From Butyricicoccus_A sp964387535 (GTDB lineage: Bacteria > Bacillota > Clostridia > Oscillospirales > Butyricicoccaceae), in contig CAYLXH010000009.1 in assembly GCA_964387535.1 (NCBI GenBank), positions 1 to 27,323 of the forward strand: a stretch of 27,323 nt of DNA, read 5' to 3'. The notes below the pieces were generated by a model. It did not search any database, was not told the DNA's origin, and worked only from the letters and a program-made list of their open reading frames with translations. Of the stretch, positions 15,633-22,154 are shown piece after piece; the stretch's first letter is position 1, and every line of letters begins with the position of its first letter. The position numbers were made by a program, and so were the translations under genes.

Positions 15633-16145
15633 ATGAAAAGACCGTTAACGACAAGAAAAATAGCGATGGCAGGCGTGTTTACCGCGCTGGCGGTGGTCGG
15701 CAGTCTGCTGAGTATTCCGGTAGCCGGAAGCAAATGTGCACCTGTACAGCACATGATTAACGTGCTGGCGGCGGTGACGCTTGGCCCCGGATGGGGAGTG
15801 GGCATTGCATTTTGCGCCAGCCTGCTGCGCAATCTGTTTGGCATCGGCAGTCTGCTGGCCTTTCCAGGCAGTATGGTGGGCGCGCTGTGCTGTGGGCTGA
15901 TGTTCCGGCTGACGCACAGACTCAGCCTGACCTGTCTGGCAGAGGCGGTGGGCACAGGTTTCCTCGGCGGCATTGCGGCGTATCCGATTGCCAAGGCTCT
16001 GATGGGGCTACAGCCGGAAACCGCGTTTGTCTATGTGGTACCGTTCCTGATTTCTACGGTGGCGGGCAGCATTCTCGCATTTGTTGTGCTGACCATGCTG
16101 GAGCGCCGCGGCGTACTGAATTCGTATCTGAAGAGGGGAGACTGA
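15633..16145 (+). CDS. thiW: ThiW, substrate-binding membrane subunit of an ECF-type thiazole importer
   Basis: This 170-residue membrane protein with five to six hydrophobic segments matches ThiW, the S component that captures the thiazole precursor of thiamine for an energy-coupling-factor importer. Family features are the basic start MKRPLTTRKIAMAGVFTALA, the segment GSKCAPVQHMINVLAAVTLG and a Gly-rich LLRNLFGIGSLLAFPGSM stretch. The shared ECF energising module is not encoded here and must come from elsewhere in the genome. It is the first gene after the TPP riboswitch, and the thiazole kinase follows six bases later, so uptake and phosphorylation are encoded together. An AAGGGG site lies nine bases before the ATG at 15633. 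Confidence 0.94.
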   Translation: MKRPLTTRKIAMAGVFTALAVVGSLLSIPVAGSKCAPVQHMINVLAAVTLGPGWGVGIAFCASLLRNLFGIGSLLAFPGSMVGALCCGLMFRLTHRLSLTCLAEAVGTGFLGGIAAYPIAKALMGLQPETAFVYVVPFLISTVAGSILAFVVLTMLERRGVLNSYLKRGD

Positions 16146-16151
16146 CCGGAG

Positions 16152-16952
16152 ATGGAGTATGGACGCTGTCTGCGGCAGATGCGGGAGCGACGGCCGCGGG
16201 TACATTGCCTGACCAATATCGTGACGATGACCGATGTTGCCAATCTTCTGCTGGCCGCAGGGGGGAGTGCGATTATGGGGCAGCACCCGGACGAGGCGGC
16301 GGAAATCACGGCGCTGTGTCAGGCGACGCTGCTCAACATCGGCACGCCGGATGAGGCGAAATTCGCGGCATGTCTGGCCGCCGGACGGGAGGCCAACCGC
16401 CTGGGACATCCGGTGGTACTGGATCCGGTCGGTGTGGGGGCGAGTGCGTTTCGCCGCCGGCACCTTCGGGAACTGCTGCATGCAGTGAAGGTGGATGTCA
16501 TCCGCTGTAATCCGGCAGAGGCGTACACGCTGCTCGGATTCCGCGTGGAGCAGAGCGGCGTGGAGAGCGGCGTAGCGGTCAGCCAGCAGCAGCGCGCGGA
16601 GCTGGCAGACCGACTTGCCAGGGCGTATGACTGCGCGGTGCTGCTGAGCGGACGTGTGGATACGATGGCGGATGGAACGCAGGTGTTGCAGGCCTGCGGC
16701 GGCGACGACCGTATTTCCCGCGTGACGGGCGGCGGATGTATGCTGTCGGCCCTGTGTGCACTGCTGAGCGGGGCAGGACTCAGCGGGTGGGATGCGGTGT
16801 GCACGGCGTCCCGCCTGTGGAAGACCAGTGCCTGGCTCGCCGGACGGCACACGGATGCACAGCAGGCGGGAATGGGGACATTCCACACCGCGCTGTTTGA
16901 CGCGGTCGATCTGGTGGACGGAGAACAACCGAAAGGATGGAAGATAGTATGA
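16152..16952 (+). CDS. thiM: Hydroxyethylthiazole kinase ThiM
   Basis: This 266-residue ribokinase-fold enzyme phosphorylates 4-methyl-5-(2-hydroxyethyl)thiazole with ATP, the salvage route to the thiazole half of thiamine. The N-terminal substrate segment reads HCLTNIVTMTDVANLLLA and continues with GGSAIMGQHPDEA. A central VVLDPVGVGASAFR motif follows, and the anion-hole motif is VTGGGCMLSAL with Cys196 at the catalytic position. In many homologues this reads VTGTGCMLSA, so Gly replaces Thr here. Length is normal for the family. It lies between thiW and thiE, overlapping thiE by four bases (ATGA), which indicates coupled translation. Confidence 0.96.
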   Translation: MEYGRCLRQMRERRPRVHCLTNIVTMTDVANLLLAAGGSAIMGQHPDEAAEITALCQATLLNIGTPDEAKFAACLAAGREANRLGHPVVLDPVGVGASAFRRRHLRELLHAVKVDVIRCNPAEAYTLLGFRVEQSGVESGVAVSQQQRAELADRLARAYDCAVLLSGRVDTMADGTQVLQACGGDDRISRVTGGGCMLSALCALLSGAGLSGWDAVCTASRLWKTSAWLAGRHTDAQQAGMGTFHTALFDAVDLVDGEQPKGWKIV

Positions 16953-17581
16953 TGCACAAAGAACAGCTGAGACTGTATGCGGTCAGTGACCGGAGCTGGC
17001 TGAAACCAGGGGAGACGCTGGCTTCTGTGACCGAAACCCTGCTGAAGGCGGGGGTGACTTGTGTGCAGCTGCGGGAAAAGAATCAGAGCAACGAGGAAAT
17101 CATCGCGCAGGCCGAGCAGCTGCTTCCGGTATGCCGCAGGTACGGGGTGCCGCTCATTATCAATGACCGGCCGGACATCGCCAAAGCGGTGGGGGCAGAC
17201 GGCGTACACGTCGGACTGTCCGATATGGGGATTGAACGGGCCCGTGAAATTTTGGGGCCGGACTTCCTGATCGGCGGGAGTGCGCACAACGTCGAGGAGG
17301 CGCTGCAGGCGCAGCGGGCCGGGGCGGATTATCTCGGCTGCGGAGCAGTCTTTGGCAGCACGACCAAGACCAATGTGACGACGCTGGCGCACGAGGAGCT
17401 GCGCGCGATTTGTGACGCGGTGAGCATCCCGGTCTGTGCGATCGGCGGCATTACGCTGGATAATCTGGACCTGCTGGCCGGCACCGGCATTGACGGTGTC
17501 GCCGTGGTCAGCGCACTGTATGCGGCGGAGGATAAGCCGGCCGCCGTTCAGGCCCTGCTCGCCAAGGTGGCGGCGCTGTGA
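16949..17581 (+). CDS. thiE: Thiamine-phosphate synthase ThiE
   Basis: This 210-residue TIM-barrel enzyme joins hydroxymethylpyrimidine diphosphate to thiazole phosphate, giving thiamine phosphate. Signature segments are VQLREKNQSNEE near residue 40, INDRPDIAKAVGADGVHVG in the middle, GCGAVFGSTTKTN for phosphate binding, and AIGGITLDNL near the C-terminus. The start at 16949 is preferred because it overlaps the thiM stop as ATGA and has GGAAG upstream; an in-frame ATG at 16937 would lengthen it by four residues. The immediate partner reactions in this operon are ThiM for the thiazole and ThiC for the pyrimidine. No thiD kinase, needed to form the pyrimidine diphosphate, is visible in the window. 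Confidence 0.96.
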   Translation: MMHKEQLRLYAVSDRSWLKPGETLASVTETLLKAGVTCVQLREKNQSNEEIIAQAEQLLPVCRRYGVPLIINDRPDIAKAVGADGVHVGLSDMGIERAREILGPDFLIGGSAHNVEEALQAQRAGADYLGCGAVFGSTTKTNVTTLAHEELRAICDAVSIPVCAIGGITLDNLDLLAGTGIDGVAVVSALYAAEDKPAAVQALLAKVAAL

Positions 17582-17914
17582 CAATAGTGTGAGGAAACCG
17601 GGAGGAGATTCTTCCCGTCATCCGTGCGGCAGACTGAGGGCACCGCCTTCTGCCGCAATAGAAAATCAATGCATGCGTTGGAGGATTACCATGAACGGAT
17701 CATTGACACGCGGAACCTATGCGTTCCGAACAGGCGCTGGAACTTCTCAATCGTACGGAACGGGCCGGTGGGCAGCACGGGTGCTGCCCGGGATGGCTCC
17801 TGTGCCGGATGGAAGGTTGCCAGCGCACCATTTCACTGCGGAAAGCGATCTGGCAAACGTTCGCGTTGAGGAAATCGGGATTGCTTGTCCGCGATGTATG
17901 TAGAGGAGGACACC
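17582..17914 (+). other. Hairpin-rich spacer between thiE and thiC
   Basis: This 333-base stretch is long for a thiamine operon whose other genes touch or overlap. It holds at least four stem-loops on the plus strand: 17599-17617, 17625-17657 (TGCGGCAG arm), 17711-17728 (CGGAAC arm) and 17770-17789 (GGGCAGCA arm, loop CGGG). None has a T-tract, so none is a terminator. I see no second TPP aptamer and no convincing promoter. No reading frame matches a family I know. It could be a decayed gene, an RNA element that tunes thiC, or both. Confidence 0.6.
17691..17903 (+). CDS. Hypothetical small protein in the thiE-thiC spacer (weak)
   Basis: A 70-codon frame begins at an ATG with GGAGG placed six bases upstream and ends just before the thiC ribosome binding site. 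The product starts MNGSLTRGTYAFRTGAG and ends IACPRCM, with a CxxC motif (CPRC) as the penultimate feature. It has no signal peptide, membrane segment or family resemblance that I can see. Codon choice does not look like that of the neighbouring genes, and an overlapping frame from 17719 is also open. The good ribosome site is the only real support. It may be a leader peptide or a chance frame within a structured RNA. Confidence 0.3.
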   Translation: MNGSLTRGTYAFRTGAGTSQSYGTGRWAARVLPGMAPVPDGRLPAHHFTAESDLANVRVEEIGIACPRCM

Positions 17915-19225
17915 ATGAGAACGTACACAACACAGATGGACGCGGCGCGCCGCGGAATTGTTACCCCGGAAATGGAGACCGTCGCAAAGAAAGAGAATAT
18001 GCCGCTGGAACGACTGATGGGTCTGGTGGCAGAGGGCAAGGTTGCCATCTGCGCCAACAAAAACCATACCTGTCTGGATCCGGAGGGTGTCGGCAGCATG
18101 CTGCGCACGAAGATCAACGTCAATCTCGGCGTTTCCCGCGATTGCAAGGATTACAACATTGAGATGCAGAAGGTCATGAGTGCGGTTGATATGGGCGCGG
18201 AGGCCATTATGGACTTGTCCAGCCACGGCAATACGCAGCCGTTTCGCCGCAAGCTGACGTCGGAGTGCCCGGCGATGATCGGCACGGTGCCGGTCTACGA
18301 CAGCGTGATTCACTATCAGCGCGATCTGGCGACGCTGACGGCACAGGATTTCATTGACGTTGTTCGTCTGCATGCGGAGGACGGCGTGGATTTTGTCACG
18401 CTGCACTGTGGCATCACCCGCAAGACGATTGATCAGATTCGCAAGCACAAGAGAAAGATGAACATCGTCAGCCGCGGTGGCAGCCTGGTCTTTGCATGGA
18501 TGAGCATGACGGGGGAGGAAAACCCGTTTTATGAGTACTTTGACCAGATTTTGGACATCTGTGAGGAATATGACGTCACGATTTCTCTGGGCGACGCCTG
18601 TCGTCCGGGCTGTCTGGCGGATGCGACGGACGTTTGCCAGATCGAAGAGCTGGTTCGTCTGGGTGAGTTGACAAAACGCGCATGGGCACACAATGTTCAG
18701 GTCATGGTAGAGGGCCCGGGACATGTACCGCTCAATCAGATTGCGGCCAATATGGAAGTGCAGAAGACCCTGTGTATGGGCGCTCCGTTCTATGTCCTGG
18801 GACCGCTGGTCACCGATATTGCTCCGGGATATGATCACATCACCAGCGCGATCGGCGGCGCTGTTGCCGCAATGAACGGCGCTGCGTTCCTGTGCTATGT
18901 CACTCCGGCGGAGCATCTGGCGCTGCCGAACGTGGACGACGTCAAGCAGGGAATCATTGCGTCCAAGATTGCGGCGCACGCGGCGGACATCGCCAAGGGA
19001 ATTCCCGGCGCACGAGACATCGACGACAAGATGGCGGATGCACGCCGCACGCTGGATTGGGACGCCCAGTATGCCTGCGCGATTGATCCGGAGACCGCAA
19101 AGCGCATTCGCAGCGACCGTGCGCCGGAGGAGGATCACAGCGACACATGCAGCATGTGCGGCAAGTTCTGCGCGGTGCGCAGCATGAACAAGGCACTGGC
19201 TGGCGAGTACATTGATATTCTGTAA
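17915..19225 (+). CDS. thiC: Phosphomethylpyrimidine synthase ThiC (short form)
   Basis: This 436-residue radical SAM enzyme converts aminoimidazole ribotide to hydroxymethylpyrimidine phosphate, the pyrimidine half of thiamine. Family signatures are GVSRDCKDYNIEMQKV, AIMDLSSHGNTQPFRR, FVTLHCGITRKTID, VSRGGSLVFAWM and MVEGPGHVPLNQI. The C-terminal cysteine motif that holds the 4Fe-4S cluster reads DTCSMCGKFC: Cys412, Cys415, Cys419. The protein lacks the N-terminal domain of the roughly 600-residue E. coli enzyme, as in many anaerobes. The cysteine spacing is C-x2-C-x3-C, one residue shorter than the C-x2-C-x4-C of the long form. The start at 17915 follows AGAGGAGG. It ends the riboswitch operon, after a hairpin-rich spacer, and is followed by a terminator. 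Confidence 0.97.
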   Translation: MRTYTTQMDAARRGIVTPEMETVAKKENMPLERLMGLVAEGKVAICANKNHTCLDPEGVGSMLRTKINVNLGVSRDCKDYNIEMQKVMSAVDMGAEAIMDLSSHGNTQPFRRKLTSECPAMIGTVPVYDSVIHYQRDLATLTAQDFIDVVRLHAEDGVDFVTLHCGITRKTIDQIRKHKRKMNIVSRGGSLVFAWMSMTGEENPFYEYFDQILDICEEYDVTISLGDACRPGCLADATDVCQIEELVRLGELTKRAWAHNVQVMVEGPGHVPLNQIAANMEVQKTLCMGAPFYVLGPLVTDIAPGYDHITSAIGGAVAAMNGAAFLCYVTPAEHLALPNVDDVKQGIIASKIAAHAADIAKGIPGARDIDDKMADARRTLDWDAQYACAIDPETAKRIRSDRAPEEDHSDTCSMCGKFCAVRSMNKALAGEYIDIL

Positions 19226-19246
19226 CAGAGCGACATCATGAAACCG

Positions 19247-19288
19247 AACACTCTTCTGCGTTATAAAGCAGGAGAGTGTTTTTTTTTA
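19247..19288 (+). terminator. Intrinsic terminator of the thiamine operon
   Basis: A 13-bp stem from AACACTCTTCTGC (one G-T pair) has an 8-base AT-rich loop and is followed by a long T-tract. It begins about 20 bases after the thiC stop. Confidence 0.95.
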
Positions 19289-19307
19289 AAAATATATGGG
19301 ATTTCTC

Positions 19308-19336
19308 TTGACAACAGAACTGTGTTAATGTATTAT
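19308..19336 (+). promoter_or_regulatory. Sigma-A promoter of the GntR/ABC operon
   Basis: A consensus TTGACA (19308-19313) and TATTAT (19331-19336) are separated by 17 bases. The predicted transcription start, near 19343, falls within the inverted repeat described next, so the promoter is well placed for repression. Confidence 0.88.
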
Positions 19337-19374
19337 TGTATCAAGCAATTAGTACATAAGTACAATGATACAAT
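19335..19374. promoter_or_regulatory. Candidate operator for the YtrA-type GntR repressor
   Basis: A perfect 9-bp inverted repeat, ATTGTATCA (19335-19343) and TGATACAAT (19366-19374), flanks a 22-base centre that itself contains GTACATAAGTAC (19352-19363). The left arm touches the -10 box and the whole site covers the transcription start. It lies 20 bases ahead of the GntR start codon, so autorepression is likely. YtrA-type regulators generally control their own ABC operon in this way. Which of the two nested repeats is bound cannot be told from the sequence. Confidence 0.7.
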
Positions 19375-19393
19375 CGAGCAAAGGAGGAGCAGA

Positions 19394-19768
19394 ATGCAGT
19401 GGAATTTATCGGATGATCGGCCGATTTACCTGCAGTTGATTGAAACGGTCATGCAGGGAATCGCCGCGGGGGACTATCCGGCAGGAAGCCGACTGCCGTC
19501 GGTGCGGGAGATGGCTGCCGAGGCGGGGGTAAATCCCAATACCATGCAGCGCGCGCTGGCAGAGCTGGAGCGCCAGGGACTGATCTACTCTCAGCGGACA
19601 GCGGGCCGCTTTGTGACCGAGGACATCGAGCAAATTCGGGGGAAACGAAAGGACATTGCGATGGAACAGGTAGAGATTTTTTTATCCAAGATGAAAGAAA
19701 TGGGGTATTCCGTGGAGGAGATCATTGAGCTTCTCCGACAGGCGGGTGAGAAAGGAGAACAGAAATGA
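19394..19768 (+). CDS. GntR-family transcriptional regulator, YtrA subfamily
   Basis: This 124-residue protein has an N-terminal winged helix-turn-helix of the GntR type. It begins with the YtrA-like phrase SDDRPIYLQLIETVMQGIA, then GDYPAGSRLPSVREMA, then GVNPNTMQRALAELERQGLI. Only about 50 helical residues follow, which is the short effector/dimerisation tail that defines the YtrA subfamily. A perfect AAGGAGG lies six bases before the ATG at 19394, so the upstream in-frame ATG at 19238 (inside the thiamine terminator region) is rejected. Its stop overlaps the ATPase start as ATGA. The gene heads an operon with an ABC ATPase, a permease and a lipoprotein. Related operons respond to cell-envelope antibiotics; the signal here is unknown. 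Confidence 0.94.
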   Translation: MQWNLSDDRPIYLQLIETVMQGIAAGDYPAGSRLPSVREMAAEAGVNPNTMQRALAELERQGLIYSQRTAGRFVTEDIEQIRGKRKDIAMEQVEIFLSKMKEMGYSVEEIIELLRQAGEKGEQK

Positions 19769-20463
19769 CACCGATTTTACAGTGCACCGGACTCAGTAAA
19801 CGCTTTGGAAGCAAGCAGGCGCTGACAAATGTGACGTTTGAGCTGGGACGCGGACAGATAGTTGGCCTGCTCGGACCGAACGGGAGCGGCAAGAGTACGC
19901 TGATCAAGCTGGCGAACGGGTTGTTGACGCCGACATCGGGGGATGTCACCATTGACGGCAACGCACCGGGTGTGATCACACACAGCAAGGTATCCTACCT
20001 GCCCGAGCGCACATATCTGAGCGACTGGATGACAACAGCGGATCTGCTGCACTTTTTTGAGACGTTCTATGACAATTTCAACCGGGCGAAGGCAGAGGAT
20101 ATGCTGCGCCGTCTGGGGATTGAGGGGAAAAGTGTTATCAAGACGATGTCCAAGGGCACGAAGGAGAAGGTTCAGCTGGTCATGGTGATGAGCCGTGAGG
20201 CGGATTTGTATTTGCTGGATGAGCCGATTGGCGGCGTGGATCCGGCGGCACGAGATTTTATTTTGAATACGATTTTGACCAATTACAGTGAAAACAGCAC
20301 CGTGGTGCTGTCCACCCATCTGATTTCGGATATTGAGAAGGTACTGGATGATGTGCTGTTTTTGAACAATGGGGAGATTGTTCTGCACAAATCCGTCGAT
20401 GACATTCGGGCAGAACAGGGAAAATCCGTGGATGCGCTGTTCCGGGAGGTGTTCGCATGCTGA
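19765..20463 (+). CDS. ABC transporter ATP-binding protein (YtrB-like)
   Basis: This 232-residue ATPase carries Walker A GPNGSGKS at 37-44, Walker B LYLLDEPIGGVDP, and a switch histidine in VLSTHLISD. The signature motif reads MSKGTKEKVQL in place of LSGGQ, a divergence common in the YtrB/NosF-like exporters of this kind. The segment YLPERTYLSDWMTTADLLHFF after the Q-loop position is also typical. The protein is short compared with many exporter ATPases but complete. It is coupled at both ends: four bases of overlap with the GntR gene and seven with the permease gene. It probably powers export or a membrane-stress function together with that permease. Confidence 0.95.
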   Translation: MTPILQCTGLSKRFGSKQALTNVTFELGRGQIVGLLGPNGSGKSTLIKLANGLLTPTSGDVTIDGNAPGVITHSKVSYLPERTYLSDWMTTADLLHFFETFYDNFNRAKAEDMLRRLGIEGKSVIKTMSKGTKEKVQLVMVMSREADLYLLDEPIGGVDPAARDFILNTILTNYSENSTVVLSTHLISDIEKVLDDVLFLNNGEIVLHKSVDDIRAEQGKSVDALFREVFAC

Positions 20464-21284
20464 GAAAATTGATTGGCTATGAATTTCGGGCGACACGCCG
20501 TATCTATCTGCCGGCCTTTCTCGCGATTGCGGTGCTGTCCCTGCTCAATGGTGTACTGTTTGCGACGGTGTGGAATGCGGATACCTTTTTCGCTCCGGCG
20601 GGTGTGATCTTCACGCTTTACATCTTTGCGCTGTTTGCCGTATGGGTCATGGCGCTGGTGTACACGATCACCCGATTTAACAACAACCTGCTCAAGGACG
20701 AGGGATATCTGATGTTCACGCTTCCGGCGAGGCCGTCCCAGTTGATCTGGTCCAAAGCGATTGTGTCGGTGATTTGGGTTGTTCTGACCGGCATCTTGTG
20801 TCTGATCTCTCTGGCTGTTATCATGACACCGGCGATGCTCGCGTCTACAGATGATATGATCATGTGGAGCGCGGTGTTCTCGCGTGTCCCGCTCATGCTG
20901 TCAAAGCTGTGGGAAGAATTCGGAGTGAGCGTTATCACGCTACCGATCGAAGCGCTGGTGGGAGTGATTGCCGGACTATTCGGATTTTGTATGAAGATTT
21001 ATGCGTGTCTGGCCATCGGAAATCTGTTTCAGCGCCATCGCACGGCGTGGGCATTTGGCGCCTATGTCCTGTTCGGCGTGATTGTTCAGGTTGTCGCCGT
21101 GCTCGCAGCGAACATCGCCGGGTGGATGATACCGAGCGGCTGGATGTCGTTCTTCATGAGCGCTCCGCAAACTGTGACCGTGAATGTGATGCTGCTGCTG
21201 ATGGTGGCTGTGTCTGCCGTGCAGATTGTGATCTATTTTGTCATCACGAATTATATCCTGAGCAGACGGCTGAATCTGCAATAA
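20457..21284 (+). CDS. ABC transporter permease of the GntR/ABC operon
   Basis: This 275-residue protein has about six hydrophobic segments. It starts MLRKLIGYEFRATRRIYLPA, a common opening for clostridial exporter permeases of the ABC-2 type, where a cytoplasmic amphipathic helix precedes the first membrane segment. The phrase NNLLKDEGYLMFTLPARP, followed by QLIWSKA, near residue 80 is highly characteristic of this group. The start codon lies inside the end of the ATPase gene, with GGGAGG eight bases upstream. The transported substrate is unknown. A lipoprotein gene follows after 43 bases and is probably part of the same transcript. Confidence 0.9.
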   Translation: MLRKLIGYEFRATRRIYLPAFLAIAVLSLLNGVLFATVWNADTFFAPAGVIFTLYIFALFAVWVMALVYTITRFNNNLLKDEGYLMFTLPARPSQLIWSKAIVSVIWVVLTGILCLISLAVIMTPAMLASTDDMIMWSAVFSRVPLMLSKLWEEFGVSVITLPIEALVGVIAGLFGFCMKIYACLAIGNLFQRHRTAWAFGAYVLFGVIVQVVAVLAANIAGWMIPSGWMSFFMSAPQTVTVNVMLLLMVAVSAVQIVIYFVITNYILSRRLNLQ

Positions 21285-21327
21285 GGCGACAGCGTGGACC
21301 GCGCAGAAACCGAGAAGGAGTAAGAGC

Positions 21328-22089
21328 ATGAGACGATACATTCCCATCACAGCGGCGTTGGTGTCAGTCTGCCTGCTGTGCAGCGGCTGCACCAGTTCGG
21401 CGCAGAAAAAAGCAAAGCTCGCAGAGCTGGAAAAGCAGTTGGAGTCCACAGTGACCGAACGTCAGCTTCCGGAGACCGATGACATCACGTCACTCCGGCT
21501 GGACGTTGATATGAGTGAGGTGGTAGTCCGGACAGGGGAACGCTGGAAACTGGAAAGCAATTTCAAGAAGGAATACCTGACGTGTGAAGCCGGGGATGGC
21601 GTGCTGACAATTCGTCAGCCGGATTTCAACTGGAGCTTTGGCGGCTGGAGTGGAAAGCTGGATCCGAATATTACGCTGACGGTACCGGAGGATCTGCGGC
21701 TGGACACACTGGATGTGGAGCTGAATGCCGGCGCGATGGAGCTCAAAGACCTGTCTGCCAAGGAGAGCAGGCTGGATGTGGATGCGGGAGCGATCACGCT
21801 GGATGCGCTGGATACGCGTTCGCTGGATCTGGACTGTGACACGGGAGGAGTAGAGGGAACGCTGCGGCTGACTCGGAACAGCTCGATGGATGTTGACATG
21901 GGAGCCATCGAACTGACGCTGCTGGAGGGCTCGAAGGTGGCGCGGGTTGCCGCCGACATTGGCCTGGGAAGCGTTTCCTTCAACGGCGAGGAGCTGGACG
22001 ACGGAGCAGAACAGAAAATCGGGACGAACGGCGGCCAATTGCAATTGAACTGTGACATGGGTTCGATTGAACTGAATACAGAGCCGTAA
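21328..22089 (+). CDS. DUF4097-like beta-repeat lipoprotein
   Basis: This 253-residue protein starts with a signal peptide and a lipobox-like CSGC ending at Cys21. The residue three before the cysteine is Cys instead of Leu, so lipidation is probable but not certain. A short Lys/Glu-rich helix follows. From about residue 50 the sequence alternates Asp, Leu and Val in short strands (LRLDVDMSEVVV, LDVELNAGAMELKDL, SRLDVDAGAITLDAL, SSMDVDMGAIELTLL), the pattern of a DUF4097-type beta-solenoid. Such proteins are common beside envelope-stress regulators. Its place at the end of the GntR/ABC operon suggests a surface partner or sensor for that system. An AAGGAG site lies nine bases upstream. The function is unknown. 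Confidence 0.82.
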   Translation: MRRYIPITAALVSVCLLCSGCTSSAQKKAKLAELEKQLESTVTERQLPETDDITSLRLDVDMSEVVVRTGERWKLESNFKKEYLTCEAGDGVLTIRQPDFNWSFGGWSGKLDPNITLTVPEDLRLDTLDVELNAGAMELKDLSAKESRLDVDAGAITLDALDTRSLDLDCDTGGVEGTLRLTRNSSMDVDMGAIELTLLEGSKVARVAADIGLGSVSFNGEELDDGAEQKIGTNGGQLQLNCDMGSIELNTEP

Positions 22090-22092
22090 CAA

Positions 22093-22134
22093 AACATGTG
22101 CGCTGGAAGCCGGAATGGCCGCAGCGCACATGTT
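22093..22134. terminator. Bidirectional terminator between the lipoprotein and MATE genes
   Basis: A perfect 13-bp stem (AACATGTGCGCTG and its complement) closes a 16-base loop between two convergent genes. On the minus strand it is followed by TTTTGTTACGG, a fair terminator tail; on the plus strand the tail is TGTATGCAT, which is weaker. Confidence 0.82.
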
Positions 22135-22154
22135 GTATGCATAAAAGTTTGGAA

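Noticed and set aside
16319..17584. Open frame of 421 codons on the minus strand opposite thiM and thiE
   Set aside because: It spans two well-identified genes in antisense and shows no conserved motif.
17582..17914. A second TPP riboswitch ahead of thiC
   Set aside because: The phrase ACTGAGGG at about 17632 recalls the CTGAGA block, but none of the other conserved aptamer segments is present.
17747..19138. Open frame of 463 codons on the minus strand opposite thiC
   Set aside because: thiC on the plus strand is certain. The antisense product is rich in Arg, Asn and His with no domain and no ribosome site.
19238..19393. Upstream in-frame extension of the GntR gene to 19238
   Set aside because: It would run through the thiC terminator and the operon's own promoter; the start at 19394 has a perfect AAGGAGG.
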